A stretch of DNA of 64,000 nucleotides. It comes from Branchinecta lynchi (taxonomy: Eukaryota; Arthropoda; Branchiopoda; Anostraca; Branchinectidae). Below the pieces are notes generated by a model, which saw only the letters and a program-made list of their open reading frames with translations, made no database searches and was not told where the DNA came from. Shown here in pieces: positions 22,121 to 31,955 of this stretch. The DNA is taken from the NCBI GenBank assembly GCA_023053575.1, contig JAKZAP010000003.1:10702561-10766560 (forward strand), read 5' to 3'. Numbering within the stretch: position 1 is the first letter of the stretch; every line of letters starts with the position of its first letter. Position numbers and translations under genes: made by a program.

Positions 22121-22416
22121 CTGTGAGCGTGTTCCACCCGTCTAATAATAGTAACTATTAGTTATTATTTCCGTTCCAACCTCATGAAAAGTTACTATGT
22201 TGATTATTGCAGTCTTCTCGAAATAGTAACTATTTGCTTACCCCATTCGGGAGTGTTGTTAGCGTGCTAACTCGATCTCTATGATTGGTCCGATCAACGC
22301 GCGGCAGGATATTTCGCCGAAAATACAAAATTAGTTCCAGCCAGGTTCCAGTCTTGACGCCAGGAACCGTGACGTCATGCGTAGTAACTACGGTAAGTAG
22401 GGTGGAATACGCTCTG
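22121..22416. mobile_element. MITE with ~17-bp inverted ends
   Basis: Left CTGTGAGCGTGTTCCACCC; right, reverse-complemented, CAGAGCGTATTCCACCC. TA flanks both ends (22119-22120 and 22417-22418), compatible with a Tc1/mariner-type target duplication. The interior has an internal AATAGTAACTATT-like palindrome and no coding capacity. Confidence 0.6.
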
Positions 22417-23754
22417 TATCTAGTTACGATAACAATTGTTTATTTCTGATTATAAAACTAGGAGAACGGAGAAACAGTATGATCTTCATAACTGATTCAT
22501 AAGCAAGGACCTTCTGTTTGGAACAACCTTCAGGTCAGCATTAAGGAGCCACATTACGTTTATTTATTTACTTGTTATTCCCAGAAAAGCGGTAAGTTAG
22601 GAGCTTGTAGTTTGAATACGTTCTAACTACGAATTCAAAAGTTTCTGTATCTGAATAATACGTGTTAGTCGGGTATGGCTGCTAACAAGTCTCTCTCCTT
22701 TTCATTATATCGCACTATATTCCAGGTTCTGTTATGTATAGTTGTATTTTTTTTTTACGTGGAGTTCAGAAGTATGAAATTTTCTTTTTACTTGTTAGCT
22801 AGTTCTTAGTCATTTGAGGGAAAGCCCTGTTTTTAGCTGCAATGTGTATATTCTACACTTGTTTTGATCAAAGTAAGCCTAACTTCACAGTAAAAAAAAA
22901 ATGCAAGACAGCGCATTAAGAAAAGGTAAGAAAAAGAGAAGAAAAGACTCATACAAAAAGAAAATTACAAATGCATTAAGATACGATATTCACGATTAAC
23001 TTGTAGCACACACTTTGATTTCCATTGATATTTTACATTTTTATCTGGACTCAATAGTAGCCTACTCGTCCTCTATAGGGTACATACTTTGTACCAAATC
23101 TGACGTAGGCCTACAGACAAAAGAGAGGAAACATGACACATGTATCCAAACTAGTCAACTTAAACCAGGGTCAAACTGTCTTTCCTCTCTCCTCTAAACT
23201 GACCAGCATGTGCGAACCTCGAGAGGATCGGAGTTTTGGAGTAGAGTATTGGTTTTAAATAGTGTAATAGAACGGCTAGAGCGGCCGTGGGCTAACATAC
23301 ATTACTAATCCAATTGTCCGTGACCGGAGAGAAGCGGCATATAATACTGTGACGCGGCTCGGAGATCTCGGATAAACCAGGTGATGATCAAGCGTCGGGG
23401 CATGGTAAGGCCGAAGGCTTAGGTGCATTGCATGCTCTCGGAAACTACAGCGGAAGCTTTGCTTAAGTCGGGTTAGAGAGCAGCTCTTTTCATTTTCGGA
23501 TGCCCTTTTATAATAATCTTCCTACACAAATTTAGCCATCGATATGACTTCATATTAACCTCCAGAAAGGTAGGATCCATTAATTTTTTTTAGTCTCGTC
23601 GTCTATTCTCTCGATATGTTGGAATCACTATCACTATTTTGAATAATTTATTTATTTATTTGTTGAAAATTAGTGATTGTGGGAGGTCGGCGTAGACCTG
23701 GAGGTGAACTTTGAGGATGGAGCGGTAAGTAAAAATAAAACAAATTCTTCAGTT
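22417..23754. other. No gene seen
   Basis: Mostly AT-rich unique sequence. I see no splice-supported coding segment and none of the window's repeat families. A short hairpin GGTC(GGCGTA)GACC lies near 23687. Confidence 0.45.
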
Positions 23755-24178
23755 GTTCAGTTGCATCAATGTATGTAGGGCTTGTGCTTGTTCTTCCAAC
23801 CAAGTTTCATCCCAATCCCTCCGCTTTAAACGTGTCACAAGATTTTTGCCCCCCTCCCCTCCCACTCCCCCCATATTAACATCTGAGACACGAGATCTTT
23901 CCAAATATAAAGTTTCATTAAGATCCGATCACTCGTTCGAAAATTATACATGCCTCAAAATTCCAGATTCCCCATCCCTCACTCCCCCCACGGTGGTCAG
24001 ATCGGGGAAGTAACTATTTCCAAGTTAGTTTGGTCAGATCCCTGGTACACCTGCCAAGCTGCATCGTCCTAGCGCTTCTGAAAGTACCCTAACTCGAGAA
24101 CAGTTTACCGACAGACAGACAAACCGAAAAGTGATCGGTATAGGGCAATTGAGCGGAGCTGCAAGTGCCATCAAAATC
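23755..24178 (+). repeat. Family A repeat
   Basis: Two modules plus distal end: GGGCTTGTGCTTGTTCTTCC, AAGTTTCATCCCAATCCCTC, AAGTTTCATTAAGATCCGAT, GATCGGGGAAGTAACTATTT, then a GACAGACAGAC microsatellite and GTGATCGGTATAGG with GCAAGTGCCAT. Confidence 0.8.
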
Positions 24179-24524
24179 GGTTATGCACATTGTTCCCTGC
24201 TCCCCTTCAAGTCAATGGGCCTGGAAAACATTCCAAGGAACTCACAGATTGATAACTTTCCTGAAAACAAAGTATTCTTCTCAGCAGAATAAGAGATTCA
24301 CGAAAAAGACCAGGTCACTCCGCCTGAGAAGATGCATGTTTTCGTTCTGCGGAACTTTCAGAAACGGAATGAATTAAGACGAAAAGGGATTTCCCAAGCT
24401 TTAGAACCTGCGATTCTAAAACAAATCAATGAAAGTAGCATAGATCTTAGCTTTGGAAGCTTTGGAAGAGGAGGGGAGTTTTTTAGCCCATCTTCGAGGA
24501 ACCCCACCTTGAGGCCCATCCTGG

Positions 24525-24800
24525 CCGACTCGTAGGCACACAAGACTCGCAAGCGAAGGGCTTGCGAAGGGTCGCTGGTTCGAGTCTTGGTGGTGCCTAC
24601 CGTTTTCGGGACGGGGGTTTGTGGCGTAACCCTGTCAGTTGTAAGACAAGCTGAAAGTCCACCCAGCTTCGAAGGGGTACCTGGAGAAATCCGGGGACGG
24701 TCCCAGGAAGAGAGTGCGAAAACACCAGGGTGGCTAGCCCCCGACCGCTCATTGCACTTCCTGCCTGATGGCAGAAAATCATAGACTTCAGCACCGCCAG
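24525..24800 (+). repeat. Possible tRNA-derived SINE-like unit
   Basis: The head (24526-24600) contains a B-box-like GGTTCGAGTC and folds into nested stems: GTAGGCA/TGCCTAC outermost, CAAGACTCG/CGAGTCTTG next, GCAAGC/GCTTGC innermost. It is followed by ~200 bp of unrelated GC-rich sequence (GGAGAAATCCGGGGACGG, CCAGGGTGGCTAGCC). The head-plus-body plan resembles a tRNA-related SINE, but the fold is not a clean cloverleaf, I see no clear A box and no TSD. No second copy is in the window. Confidence 0.4.
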
Positions 24801-24810
24801 CTATGCCTGT

Positions 24811-25140
24811 ACAGGCTTTTGCCCTCTATTTTTAACTTGAGGAACTACAAGCCTTAAACGGTAACTGCTGCACTGGCCCTTGTCTTCAGGTCCTAACTGC
24901 AAACTGGGCCTTTAGAATCTGGGATTCTAGAACCAATCAATAAAACTAGCTTAGGCGTATAGGCGCCAGTTGACTGAAAAATTAGATTTGTCCCTTCCTT
25001 CAGGAACTGGGAACCATAACGGCAAACTGCCGCATTATCCCTTGCCTTCAGGGTCTATCCGTATGGTAAACCACCGGTCTTTAGTATCTGGGATTCTAAA
25101 ACAAATCAATGACAGTAGCATAGACGTACAGACGAATGAA
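24811..25140. repeat. Diverged tandem repeat, ~155-bp period
   Basis: ATCTGGGATTCTA(G/A)AAC and CAATCAATRAAA/CAATGACA words recur at about 24929 and 25083 with preceding TTCAGG and AAACTG blocks. A third partial relative (GCGATTCTAAAACAAATC) is at 24410. Function unknown. Confidence 0.55.
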
Positions 25141-25454
25141 TGCTATTTGTATGCACAAGACCTAGGGTTTCGATGGGATCCCAAAAATCTAATATTTGAT
25201 CCAGACAACTGGGTCTTGTCTTCGCCAGATCCAGTCTTCGCCAGGCTAATCATTTGAGAAAACTAAGTTCAGATATACCTCTATAAGCCATATCTATTTT
25301 GACGATATGACCGAAACTTCCTGCTTTACTTCTGCCAAATTTCCGGCTTCGGCCGAATTCCGAGCGAACTACTTGTCCAGCAAAAAACGAAAATTCAGAA
25401 CCTAATTCAGCGTACGGTATCTCCTTATCCCTATAAAGAGCATATAATCAATTT

Positions 25455-25675
25455 ATTCAAACAATGTTTACAACGGATTCGTCAGCTATGATTTTTCATC
25501 AGCGATATTTCGGCCCTTCTTGGCAAGGGTCCTCGTCAGGCTGTCAATCTTCTGGTTCAACTTCGGGGAAGGAAACAAACCTGTATATCGCTGATGAAAA
25601 GTCATAGCTGACGAATCCGTTGTAAACATTGTTTGAATAAATGTTTCAAAGTCAGCTTGGGCTCAAAGAACATTT
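25455..25675 (-). mobile_element. Family G retrozyme-like element with 13-bp TSD
   Basis: The inverted arms (about 25455-25511 and 25586-25642) pair almost perfectly for ~56 bp (ATTCAAACAATGTTTACAAC...). Beyond the right arm is the inverse of the family head, GTCAGCTTGGGCTC. The direct repeat ATATAATCAATTT flanks it (25442-25454 and 25676-25688), and removing it restores the family B core. A 13-bp duplication is too long for hAT or mariner and fits target-primed or PLE-type integration. The minus strand holds the best hammerhead-like motif of the window. Confidence 0.75.
25496..25550 (-). ncRNA. Candidate type I hammerhead ribozyme
   Basis: Minus strand: stem I strand CAGC (25543-25540), CUGACGA (25539-25533), stem II of 7 bp with one bulged A and loop GCCAAG (25532-25512), GAAA (25511-25508), UAUC (25507-25504), stem I strand GCUG (25503-25500). 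All invariant hammerhead core positions (C3 U4 G5 A6, G8 A9, G12 A13 A14, U16.1, H17) are met. The predicted cut is 3' of C at 25504. Stem III is a single pair, but AUAU is self-complementary and could pair in a dimer, as reported for minimal hammerheads. The opposite arm of the palindrome could form a competing longer pairing. Activity is inferred only. Confidence 0.6.
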
Positions 25676-26335
25676 ATATAATCAATTTCAAATAATTACC
25701 TGACGAATTATATATCCGGTTAAACAATAGTTGTCATATAGGCTACAGACCCAGCGTCTCTTCTTACCCTTAAATCTGGCATCGGACAACTAGTTCCGGG
25801 CGAACTAGTTGTCCGGGTAGAAAATGCTTTTCACATACGTGTTCAGCATATCTACTTACCCCTAAATAGAACATTTAATAAACTTCAAATCAAACTTTTA
25901 CTTTTAACCACCTTTCCGGTTTTTGCAGGATTCCGGACAAACTCATCGTCCGGCGAGAAAACAGTTTTCCCATCGTTTTCAGCATGTCTTCTTACCCCTA
26001 AATCGAACATTTAATCAACTTCAAATGAAACTTTTACTATTAACCAATTTTCCGGTTTTTGCCGGATTCCCGGCGAACTACTTGTCGGACGACAAAATGT
26101 TTTGCATGTTCGTGTTCAGCATGTTTTCTTACTCGATAATCGACCGTCACATTAGCTGTTTGAAAATAATTTGTTTGCCCGTTCATTTGAACCCCCACCC
26201 CCCACCCCCATCTAAGAACTTGACCTTACCCTTGACCCAAAGAGTCCTCACACCAAGTTTCATCAAAATATTTCGTTCCCTTCGAGAGTTATCGTGCTAA
26301 CAGACGGACAGACGGACAACTTTTACGATGTCATA

Positions 26336-26493
26336 CACTGTAAAAAAAAATCTTGCAGTATTTGCTACTGGGATTAATCTTGTCTTTATTGAGATACGAT
26401 TATCCCGAATTCGGATTAATTTTATCCCAATACAGGTACGATTAATCCCAGTAGCAAATACCGCATCCACATTCGGAGAAACTTTTTACAGTG
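26336..26493. mobile_element. Tc1/mariner-like MITE in a verified TA site
   Basis: The ends CACTGTAAAAA and TTTTTACAGTG are flanked by TA (26334-26335 and 26494-26495). The uninterrupted family B copy at about 20717 reads GATGTCATAGGTATCC. Here the same site reads GATGTCATA + element + TAGGTATCC, so the TA was duplicated exactly. The interior has inverted segments (TATTTGCTACTGGGATTAAT and its reverse complement). 158 bp, no coding capacity. Confidence 0.9.
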
Positions 26494-26531
26494 TAGGTAT
26501 CCCTCGACTTACGTTTTGGGATCCCAAAAAC

Positions 26532-26799
26532 AAAATAGAACAAAACGTACTATGAACATTGAAATTGACTAAAAAAAAACTCGACAGGTCACGACGTGCA
26601 GGGACGCTAAGATGGGATGTTGCGGGTATTTTTTTGTTCTCTTAGGGTCAAAGATTGAAAATTTGTATTGCGAAATCAGTTGGCTGTCTCCCTCGAAACA
26701 TAGTTACGGATGCGGCTCTTCGGGGTTCCTACTGCGCCATCGATCGTTCTGTGTCATGCCCCAAATTAAGTAATGCGAATACCCATTTTTGCTTCCTTC
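26532..26799. other. No gene seen
   Basis: Short unassigned stretch between the family B element and the minisatellite. Confidence 0.4.
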
Positions 26800-27640
26800 T
26801 TGAAAACAACATGAACCCAGGCAAAGGACGTACGAAGGACCGACCCCACCCCCTCGATACTGCCCCATATTCATGACATCCGTCGTTCGTCTATCCCCCC
26901 CCCCGGCTCTTGACAAAAATATGAGTCCCCGCAAAGGAAGTACGAGGAATTTCAAGACGGACCGACCCCACTTTAGCACAGCCTCGCAAGCCCCGCTTTT
27001 GTTGTGCTATTGAAAACAAAATGTTTATTTTCAATAAAACTGTTATACTACTACTACTACCATCCCGATACAGCTGGCCCATATCCATGACCTCCATCGT
27101 CAATGCCCCCCCCCCCCCACCACACTCTGGACAAAAATGTGAACCCATGGAAAGGACGTACGAAGAGTCTCAAGACGGACCAACCCCACACTCTCCATAT
27201 GGCTGCCCATTACCATGACATTAGTCGTCTACCCCCCCCCCCTCTCGCTCTTGGCAAAAATATGAGCCCCAGTCAAAGCGAGTAAGACGACTTTCAAGAC
27301 AGACCGAACCCACCATCCCAATACGACAACCTTATACCCATGACTTCCGTAGTCCATGCCCCCCCCCCCTCCAATGCTCTTGACAAAAATATGAGACCAG
27401 GCAAAGCAGGAACTTCAAGACGGACCGATCCCACCATCCCGATACGGCTGCCCCATCTCCATGACTTCCATCGTCTATGCCCCCCCCCCCCCCTCCGCTC
27501 TTCAGAAAATTTGAACCCAGACAAAGGACGTACTAAGAGTTTCAAGACGGAATACCCCCCCCCCCCCCCCCCCCTCCGCTCTTGACAAAAATATGAACCC
27601 AGGCAAAGGAAGTACGAGGAATTTCAAGATTAGCCTCACT
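26800..27640 (+). repeat. Minisatellite, ~115-130-bp units with poly-C tracts
   Basis: About seven units with the order GACAAAAATATGAACCCAGG, CAAAGGACGTACGA, TTTCAAGACGGACCGACCCC, CCCGATACGGCTGCC, CATGACTTCCATCGTC, then C runs of 9-20 and CTCCGCTCTT. Unit marks are near 26812, 26925, 27138, 27266, 27391, 27508 and 27594. A ~90-bp foreign stretch (about 26975-27060) interrupts it. Open frames on both strands follow the repeat and are not genes. Confidence 0.85.
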
Positions 27641-27779
27641 CTCACAAACTTCGCTCCTGGATTGTTCCCACGTACACACTTGTGCACTCAACTTCGCTCC
27701 TCCCCTCAATTTGTATTCCTGACAGAAGATATAGCTGGGGGCAAGTTTTGCGCCCGAACTTCGTAAGGACCCAAGGGGC

Positions 27780-28560
27780 ACATCAACGGCTTTTACCCAT
27801 TACTCGCCTGTCAGACGAGAACACTTCCCTGATAATCCTTTCTTGTTCTCGCTCTTGTGTTACATTTGTAGGTCGGCTGAGGGATGAGAGAAAGGAGAGA
27901 TGATAAGAAAACCAAACATGTTGACAGTGTTTGAGGCTTACATGGCGTTTTGTATTTTTCTCGGGGAGAAAGCCAATGGGACAAAATAGTAGTAACTCTT
28001 CTGGTAACCTTTTCTTGTTCTAGCCTTCTGTCACATTTGTAGGTCGACAAATGTCAGAGAAAGGACAGTTGGAGAGAAAGCCAAACATGTTGACAGTTTT
28101 TGAGGCTTAAAAGACGTTTCATCTTTTCTGGTGGAAAAAATAGTAGCTCGTCTGATAATCTTTCTTGTTTTCGACTTCTGTTACATTAAATTGTAGATCG
28201 GCTGAGGAATTATAGAGGGGAGAGACGCAAAGAAAACCCAAAATGGTGACAATGCTCGAGGCTTAGAGGACGTTTCGTCTATTCTAATAGAAAAAATAGT
28301 AGTAACTCGTCTGATAATATTTTCTTGTTTCCACCATTGTGTTACAATTGTAGGTCGGCTGCGGGATTAGAGAAACGAGATACCAAAAGACAACCGAACG
28401 TATTGACATTGCTTGAGGCTAGTACGTTTTGTCTTTTCTTGCGAGAAATAATAGTAGTTATACGTCTAGTAATCTTTTCTTGTTTTCGCCGTCTTACTGC
28501 ATTCGCAGATCGACTGAGGGATAAGAGAATAAAAGTTACGAACCGCGTCTACCCGTTGGG
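27780..28560 (+). repeat. Satellite-like array, five units of ~155-171 bp
   Basis: GTAGGTCG-type marks at 27868, 28039, 28193, 28350 and 28505 (spacings 171, 154, 157, 155). Shared blocks are GATAATCTTTTCTTGTT, GTTACATTTGTAGGTCGGCT, AACCAAACATGTTGACAGT, GAGGCTTA and TCTTTTCT. Divergence between units is moderate. Confidence 0.85.
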
Positions 28561-28814
28561 GTGGTGTTCTTCAATACTGTCAGAAGGTTGATATCCTGAA
28601 ACATATGTACGCGCATCCCCATGTAAAATTTCTTAACGGGTGCCGAGACTATTTATTGTATTTATTTATTTGTTCTGTCAGGAAAACGGTAACATGACCT
28701 TGTCACTATCGCAAATAATAACAAATAAAAATCACGACTACAATGAAAAAAAGATATTAAATGACTAAACAACAAGAGCTGAAGCTCATATGGCACTTGG
28801 AGGGTTGGGTCACA
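28561..28814. other. No gene seen; solo tip
   Basis: Contains AAGAGCTGAAGCTCATATGG with CACTTGG (28773-28801), another copy of the palindromic tip noted at 655. Nothing else recognised. Confidence 0.4.
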
Positions 28815-29193
28815 TACACTGTCAGAAGTTTCATAACAGATAGCGTATAACACTTTCAAGAATAACACCTTTTCACTTAGAAACAAAGTGTTATGACCAA
28901 TTAAGTTTACACTATTTCGTGCCTACATCTCCCACAACTCCTTCAATTGGTAAAAATACTAACGGGAACGAAAGAAACGTAACAGATAACGTCCCAAAGT
29001 GTTATCTGTTGAAACCGCGCATCCTTCTGTTGTCGTTCTGTTACTTCTGACAGTGTAGTATTTTTACCTATTGAAGGTGTTGTTGGCACGAAATAGTATA
29101 AACTTAATTGGTCATATGGCTATATTGCGAATTGAAAAGGTGTTATTCTTGAAAGTGTTATGCGCAATCTGTTATGAAACTTCCGACAGTGTA
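28815..29193. mobile_element. Foldback MITE with long inverted arms, TA-flanked
   Basis: Arms: TACACTGTCAGAAGTTTCAT, AACAGAT, AACACTTTCAAGAATAACAC on the left, matched inversely by GTGTTATTCTTGAAAGTGTT, ATCTGTTATGAAACTTCC and GACAGTGTA on the right. A second pair (CCAATTAAGTTTACACTATT / AATAGTATAAACTTAATTGG) lies inside. Ends of the TA-CACTG type point to Tc1/mariner. Related partial copies are near 40.34-40.63 and 61.25-61.45 kb. Confidence 0.8.
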
Positions 29194-29239
29194 CTGAAAA
29201 TGAAAATTTGTAGATTCCTGGGTTTATTGCAGTCATTTA

Positions 29240-30645
29240 TAAGCAAATCTCTTGAGTCATAAATGGCCATGGGCCCTTGTGACCATGATAATGTATCATT
29301 TGGTAAAAGTATTTTTTTGCACTTGGCAGTTGTGGTGCATACTTCAGAGGGCTAAGAATTTTGCAAGCAAAGCCTTGAGGAACGAATGATCATCTGCCCT
29401 TGTGGATTACGAAAATGTATCTTTTGGTTCAAAGGTTTTTTTTTGGATCCCAAAACGTAAGTGGAGGGATACCTATGACATCGTAAAAGTTGTTCGTCAG
29501 TCCGTCTGTCCGTCTGTAAGCACGATAACTCTCAAAGGTATTTTGATGAAACTTGGTGTGACGATTGTTTGGGTCAAGGGTAAGCGAATTCGTAGATGGG
29601 CTCTGTAGCCCTATATTTGCGGGTGGGGAGGGGGCTCAAGTTAAGGGACGAAAAAAATATTTTTAAACAGCTAATGTGATAGTCGATTATGGGGTTGAAG
29701 ACATGCTGAGCACGATGGCGAAAATTATTTTCTCGCCGGACAAGTAGTTCGTCCGGAATTCGGCAAAAACCGGTAAGTTGGTTAAAAGTGAAAGTTTCAT
29801 CCGAAGTTGATTAAATGTTTGATTTAGGGGTAAGAAGACATGCTGAGCATGATGGTGAAAATCATTTTCTCGACGGACCAGCAGTTCGTCTGGAATCCGG
29901 CCAAGTTGGTTCGAAGTAACAGTTTCATTTGAAGTTGATTAAATGTTTGATTTGGGGGTAAGAAGACATGCTGAACCCGATATTGAAACCCATTTTCTCG
30001 CCGGACAACTAGTTCGCCTGTAATCCGGCCAAAACCGGAAAATATGTCAAAAGCAAAAGTTTTATCTGAAGTTGATTAGATGATAGATTTAGGGGTAAGA
30101 AGAGACGCTGAGTCTGTATCTGATGATAATTTTTTACCCGGGCATATAATCAGTCTGGAATCCGGTTGCACCCGCATTTTTTTTTTAAGTCAAAGTTTTA
30201 TTTAAAGTTGATTAGATGTTCTTTATGGGGATAAGGAGATACGCCGGTTTCGTTCCTGAATTTTCTTTTTTTGCTGGACTAGTAGTTCGCTCGGATTTCG
30301 GGTGAAACCGCAAATTTGGCAGTAGTAAAGCAGGAAGTTTCGGTCAGTATCGTCAAAATAGATATGGCTTATAGAGGTATAGATAGATAGGTAGATAGAA
30401 TATCTGAACTCGGTTTTCTCTGATGATTAGCCTGGCGAAGACAAGACTCAATTGTCTGGATCAAATCTTAGATTTTTGGGATCCCATCGACACCTTTGGT
30501 CTTGTTTACTTTATGGTTACGATAAAGTGGGCCAGTAAGAAACTCATTTGTGAGCAAAAACCCGAGAGCCAAAAATGATGACCAGGGGCCCATGGGGATC
30601 AAGAAAATGTATCGTTTGCTCAAAAGTATTTTTGTACTTTGTTAT
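29240..30645 (+). repeat. Three-copy ~120-bp repeat split by a family B insertion
   Basis: Related segments at about 29240-29325, 29361-29435 and 30545-30645 share CATAAATG/AACGAATG-like text, GGGCCCTTGTG or GGGCCCATGGGG, AAAATGTATC(A/G/T)TTTG and AAAAGTATTTTT. The family B copy at 29446-30507 sits between the second and third. Confidence 0.6.
29446..30507 (+). mobile_element. Family B element, near full-length
   Basis: Starts TTGGATCCCAAAACGTAAGT, with GTCAGTCCGTCTGTCCGTCT microsatellite, GCACGATAACTCTC, about five cores (CAAGTAGTTCGTCCGGAAT and variants), the distal GATAAGGAGATACGCC block and GGGATCCCATCGACACC at the right end. Core-unit spacing is ~125-130 bp. Confidence 0.85.
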
Positions 30646-30649
30646 GCGT

Positions 30650-31215
30650 GACAAAAGATTCCCTCCCCTCCCTCCAAGATGATAGTATCGGGGAAGTGAC
30701 TATTTCCAAGCAATTCTGCTCGGGTAGAAGTACCTTCATTCGACATGGCCGGAATCCCCCCCCCCCCAGTGTCCGGACCAGGTCTTGATCTATAGACGAT
30801 GTTATCTAGGGCTTTTGCTTGTTTTTCCCACCAAGTTTCGCCTTAACCCTTTCATTCCAAGCGTGTCACAACATTTCTGGTCCCTCTCCCAACTCCCCCC
30901 GCATGTATCGGGTTTAAAGTAGGACATCTGACGACTATCCAAATATCAATTTTTATTAAGATCCGATCACCCCCTTCGAAAGTTATACATTCCTCAAGAT
31001 TCGAGATTCCTCCTTCCTCCACTCCCCTCACGGTGTTCTTATCTGGGAATTGGCTATTTCCAAGTTAGTTTGGTCAGGTCACTGATACGCCTGTCAAGTT
31101 TCATTGTCCTAGCACTTCTGGAAGTACCCTAACTCGAGAAGACGAGACCGACCGAGCGATCGACAGAACTGTTATCGGTATATGGCACTGGCGAAGCTGC
31201 AAGTGCAATAAAAAA
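30650..31215 (+). repeat. Family A repeat
   Basis: Modules TATCGGGGAAGTGACTATTT, CACCAAGTTTCG, TCACCCCCTTCGAAAGTTAT, CAAGTTTCATTGTCCTAGCA; a GACCGACCGAGCGATCGACAG microsatellite-like stretch; and GTTATCGGTATATGGCACTG with GCAAGTGCAAT as tip. Confidence 0.8.
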
Positions 31216-31955
31216 AACGACAACAAGACATAGACTAGACTGGGTCTACAAACGCCTGATTTTGAATTTTATTTATGCAAGGGAGGTTTTGAATGTAGCG
31301 GATTCATATTGTATATGTCTAATCTTCTCGGTGTGAGATCATTCCATGGTTTCCAAGCGGGACTGTAAACTGACAATCTTCTTTGGTCGGGGGGGGGGGG
31401 GGAGTGAAGTTATATGGGTGGAAACAGGTGATATGGTAATCTTTAAAAATGAATTATGTTACGACCTTTTTCAAGTGTTACGTCGCGCGAAAAGATAACA
31501 CTTAGAAAGAGTCAGAACCTATTTTCTAATGACATTCACAATAACATCCAGCATGATAAGGCACAACCATGTGTTTAATGTTTCTCTGACACAATATTGG
31601 CACGTAGACAAGTACCATAGAACCCTAAGCCGCAAGATGGCTGGATGTGTGAATTAAGAATGGATCCACAGCGTCATGGAGAATAGTTGTTTTGGAAACG
31701 TAAAACAGTTGCCGAGGTTCCTCAGTGCAGTCGTAGCTCAAAGGGGTAGGTGCTTTTAGGGAGTGCAGTTTATTCGTTTGCGTTTATTCCCCATGTATTT
31801 GCCATGACCGTTGGCTCTTATCGTAAAACAAGAGCTGAAAGCTCATATGGCACTTGTAAGAACAGTTAGCATGTTTGTCAGATACGGTTTGCTGTTTTCA
31901 AGGCTGCACCTCTCTCTCGCTACTCATTTCATCAGGAATTCGGCTTGATCTACTG
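31216..31955. other. No gene seen; poly-G and solo tip
   Basis: A G run lies at about 31388-31402. AAGAGCTGAAAGCTCATATG with GCACTTG lies near 31832-31858. No coding signal. Confidence 0.4.

Larger units (their letters stand above)
25157..26531 (-). mobile_element. Family B element carrying two nested insertions
   Basis: Minus orientation, from CACAAGACCTAGGGTTTCGA + GGGATCCC (about 25157) to ACGTTTTGGGATCCCAAAAA (about 26510-26529). Cores, the GACGGACAGACGG microsatellite (about 26302) and both terminal blocks are recognisable. It is interrupted by a family G element (25455-25675) and a TA-flanked MITE (26336-26493). Both insertion points are verified against uninterrupted family B copies. 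Confidence 0.85.

Noticed and set aside
24529..24598. Genuine tRNA gene
   Set aside because: The acceptor-like stem and B-box text exist, but D and T arms do not form and the A box is missing.
27021..27781. Proline/glycine-rich ORFs on both strands
   Set aside because: They are translations of poly-C minisatellite units.
26800..28560. CRISPR-like array
   Set aside because: Units are contiguous minisatellite/satellite repeats without short direct repeats separated by unique spacers, in a eukaryotic intron-like context.
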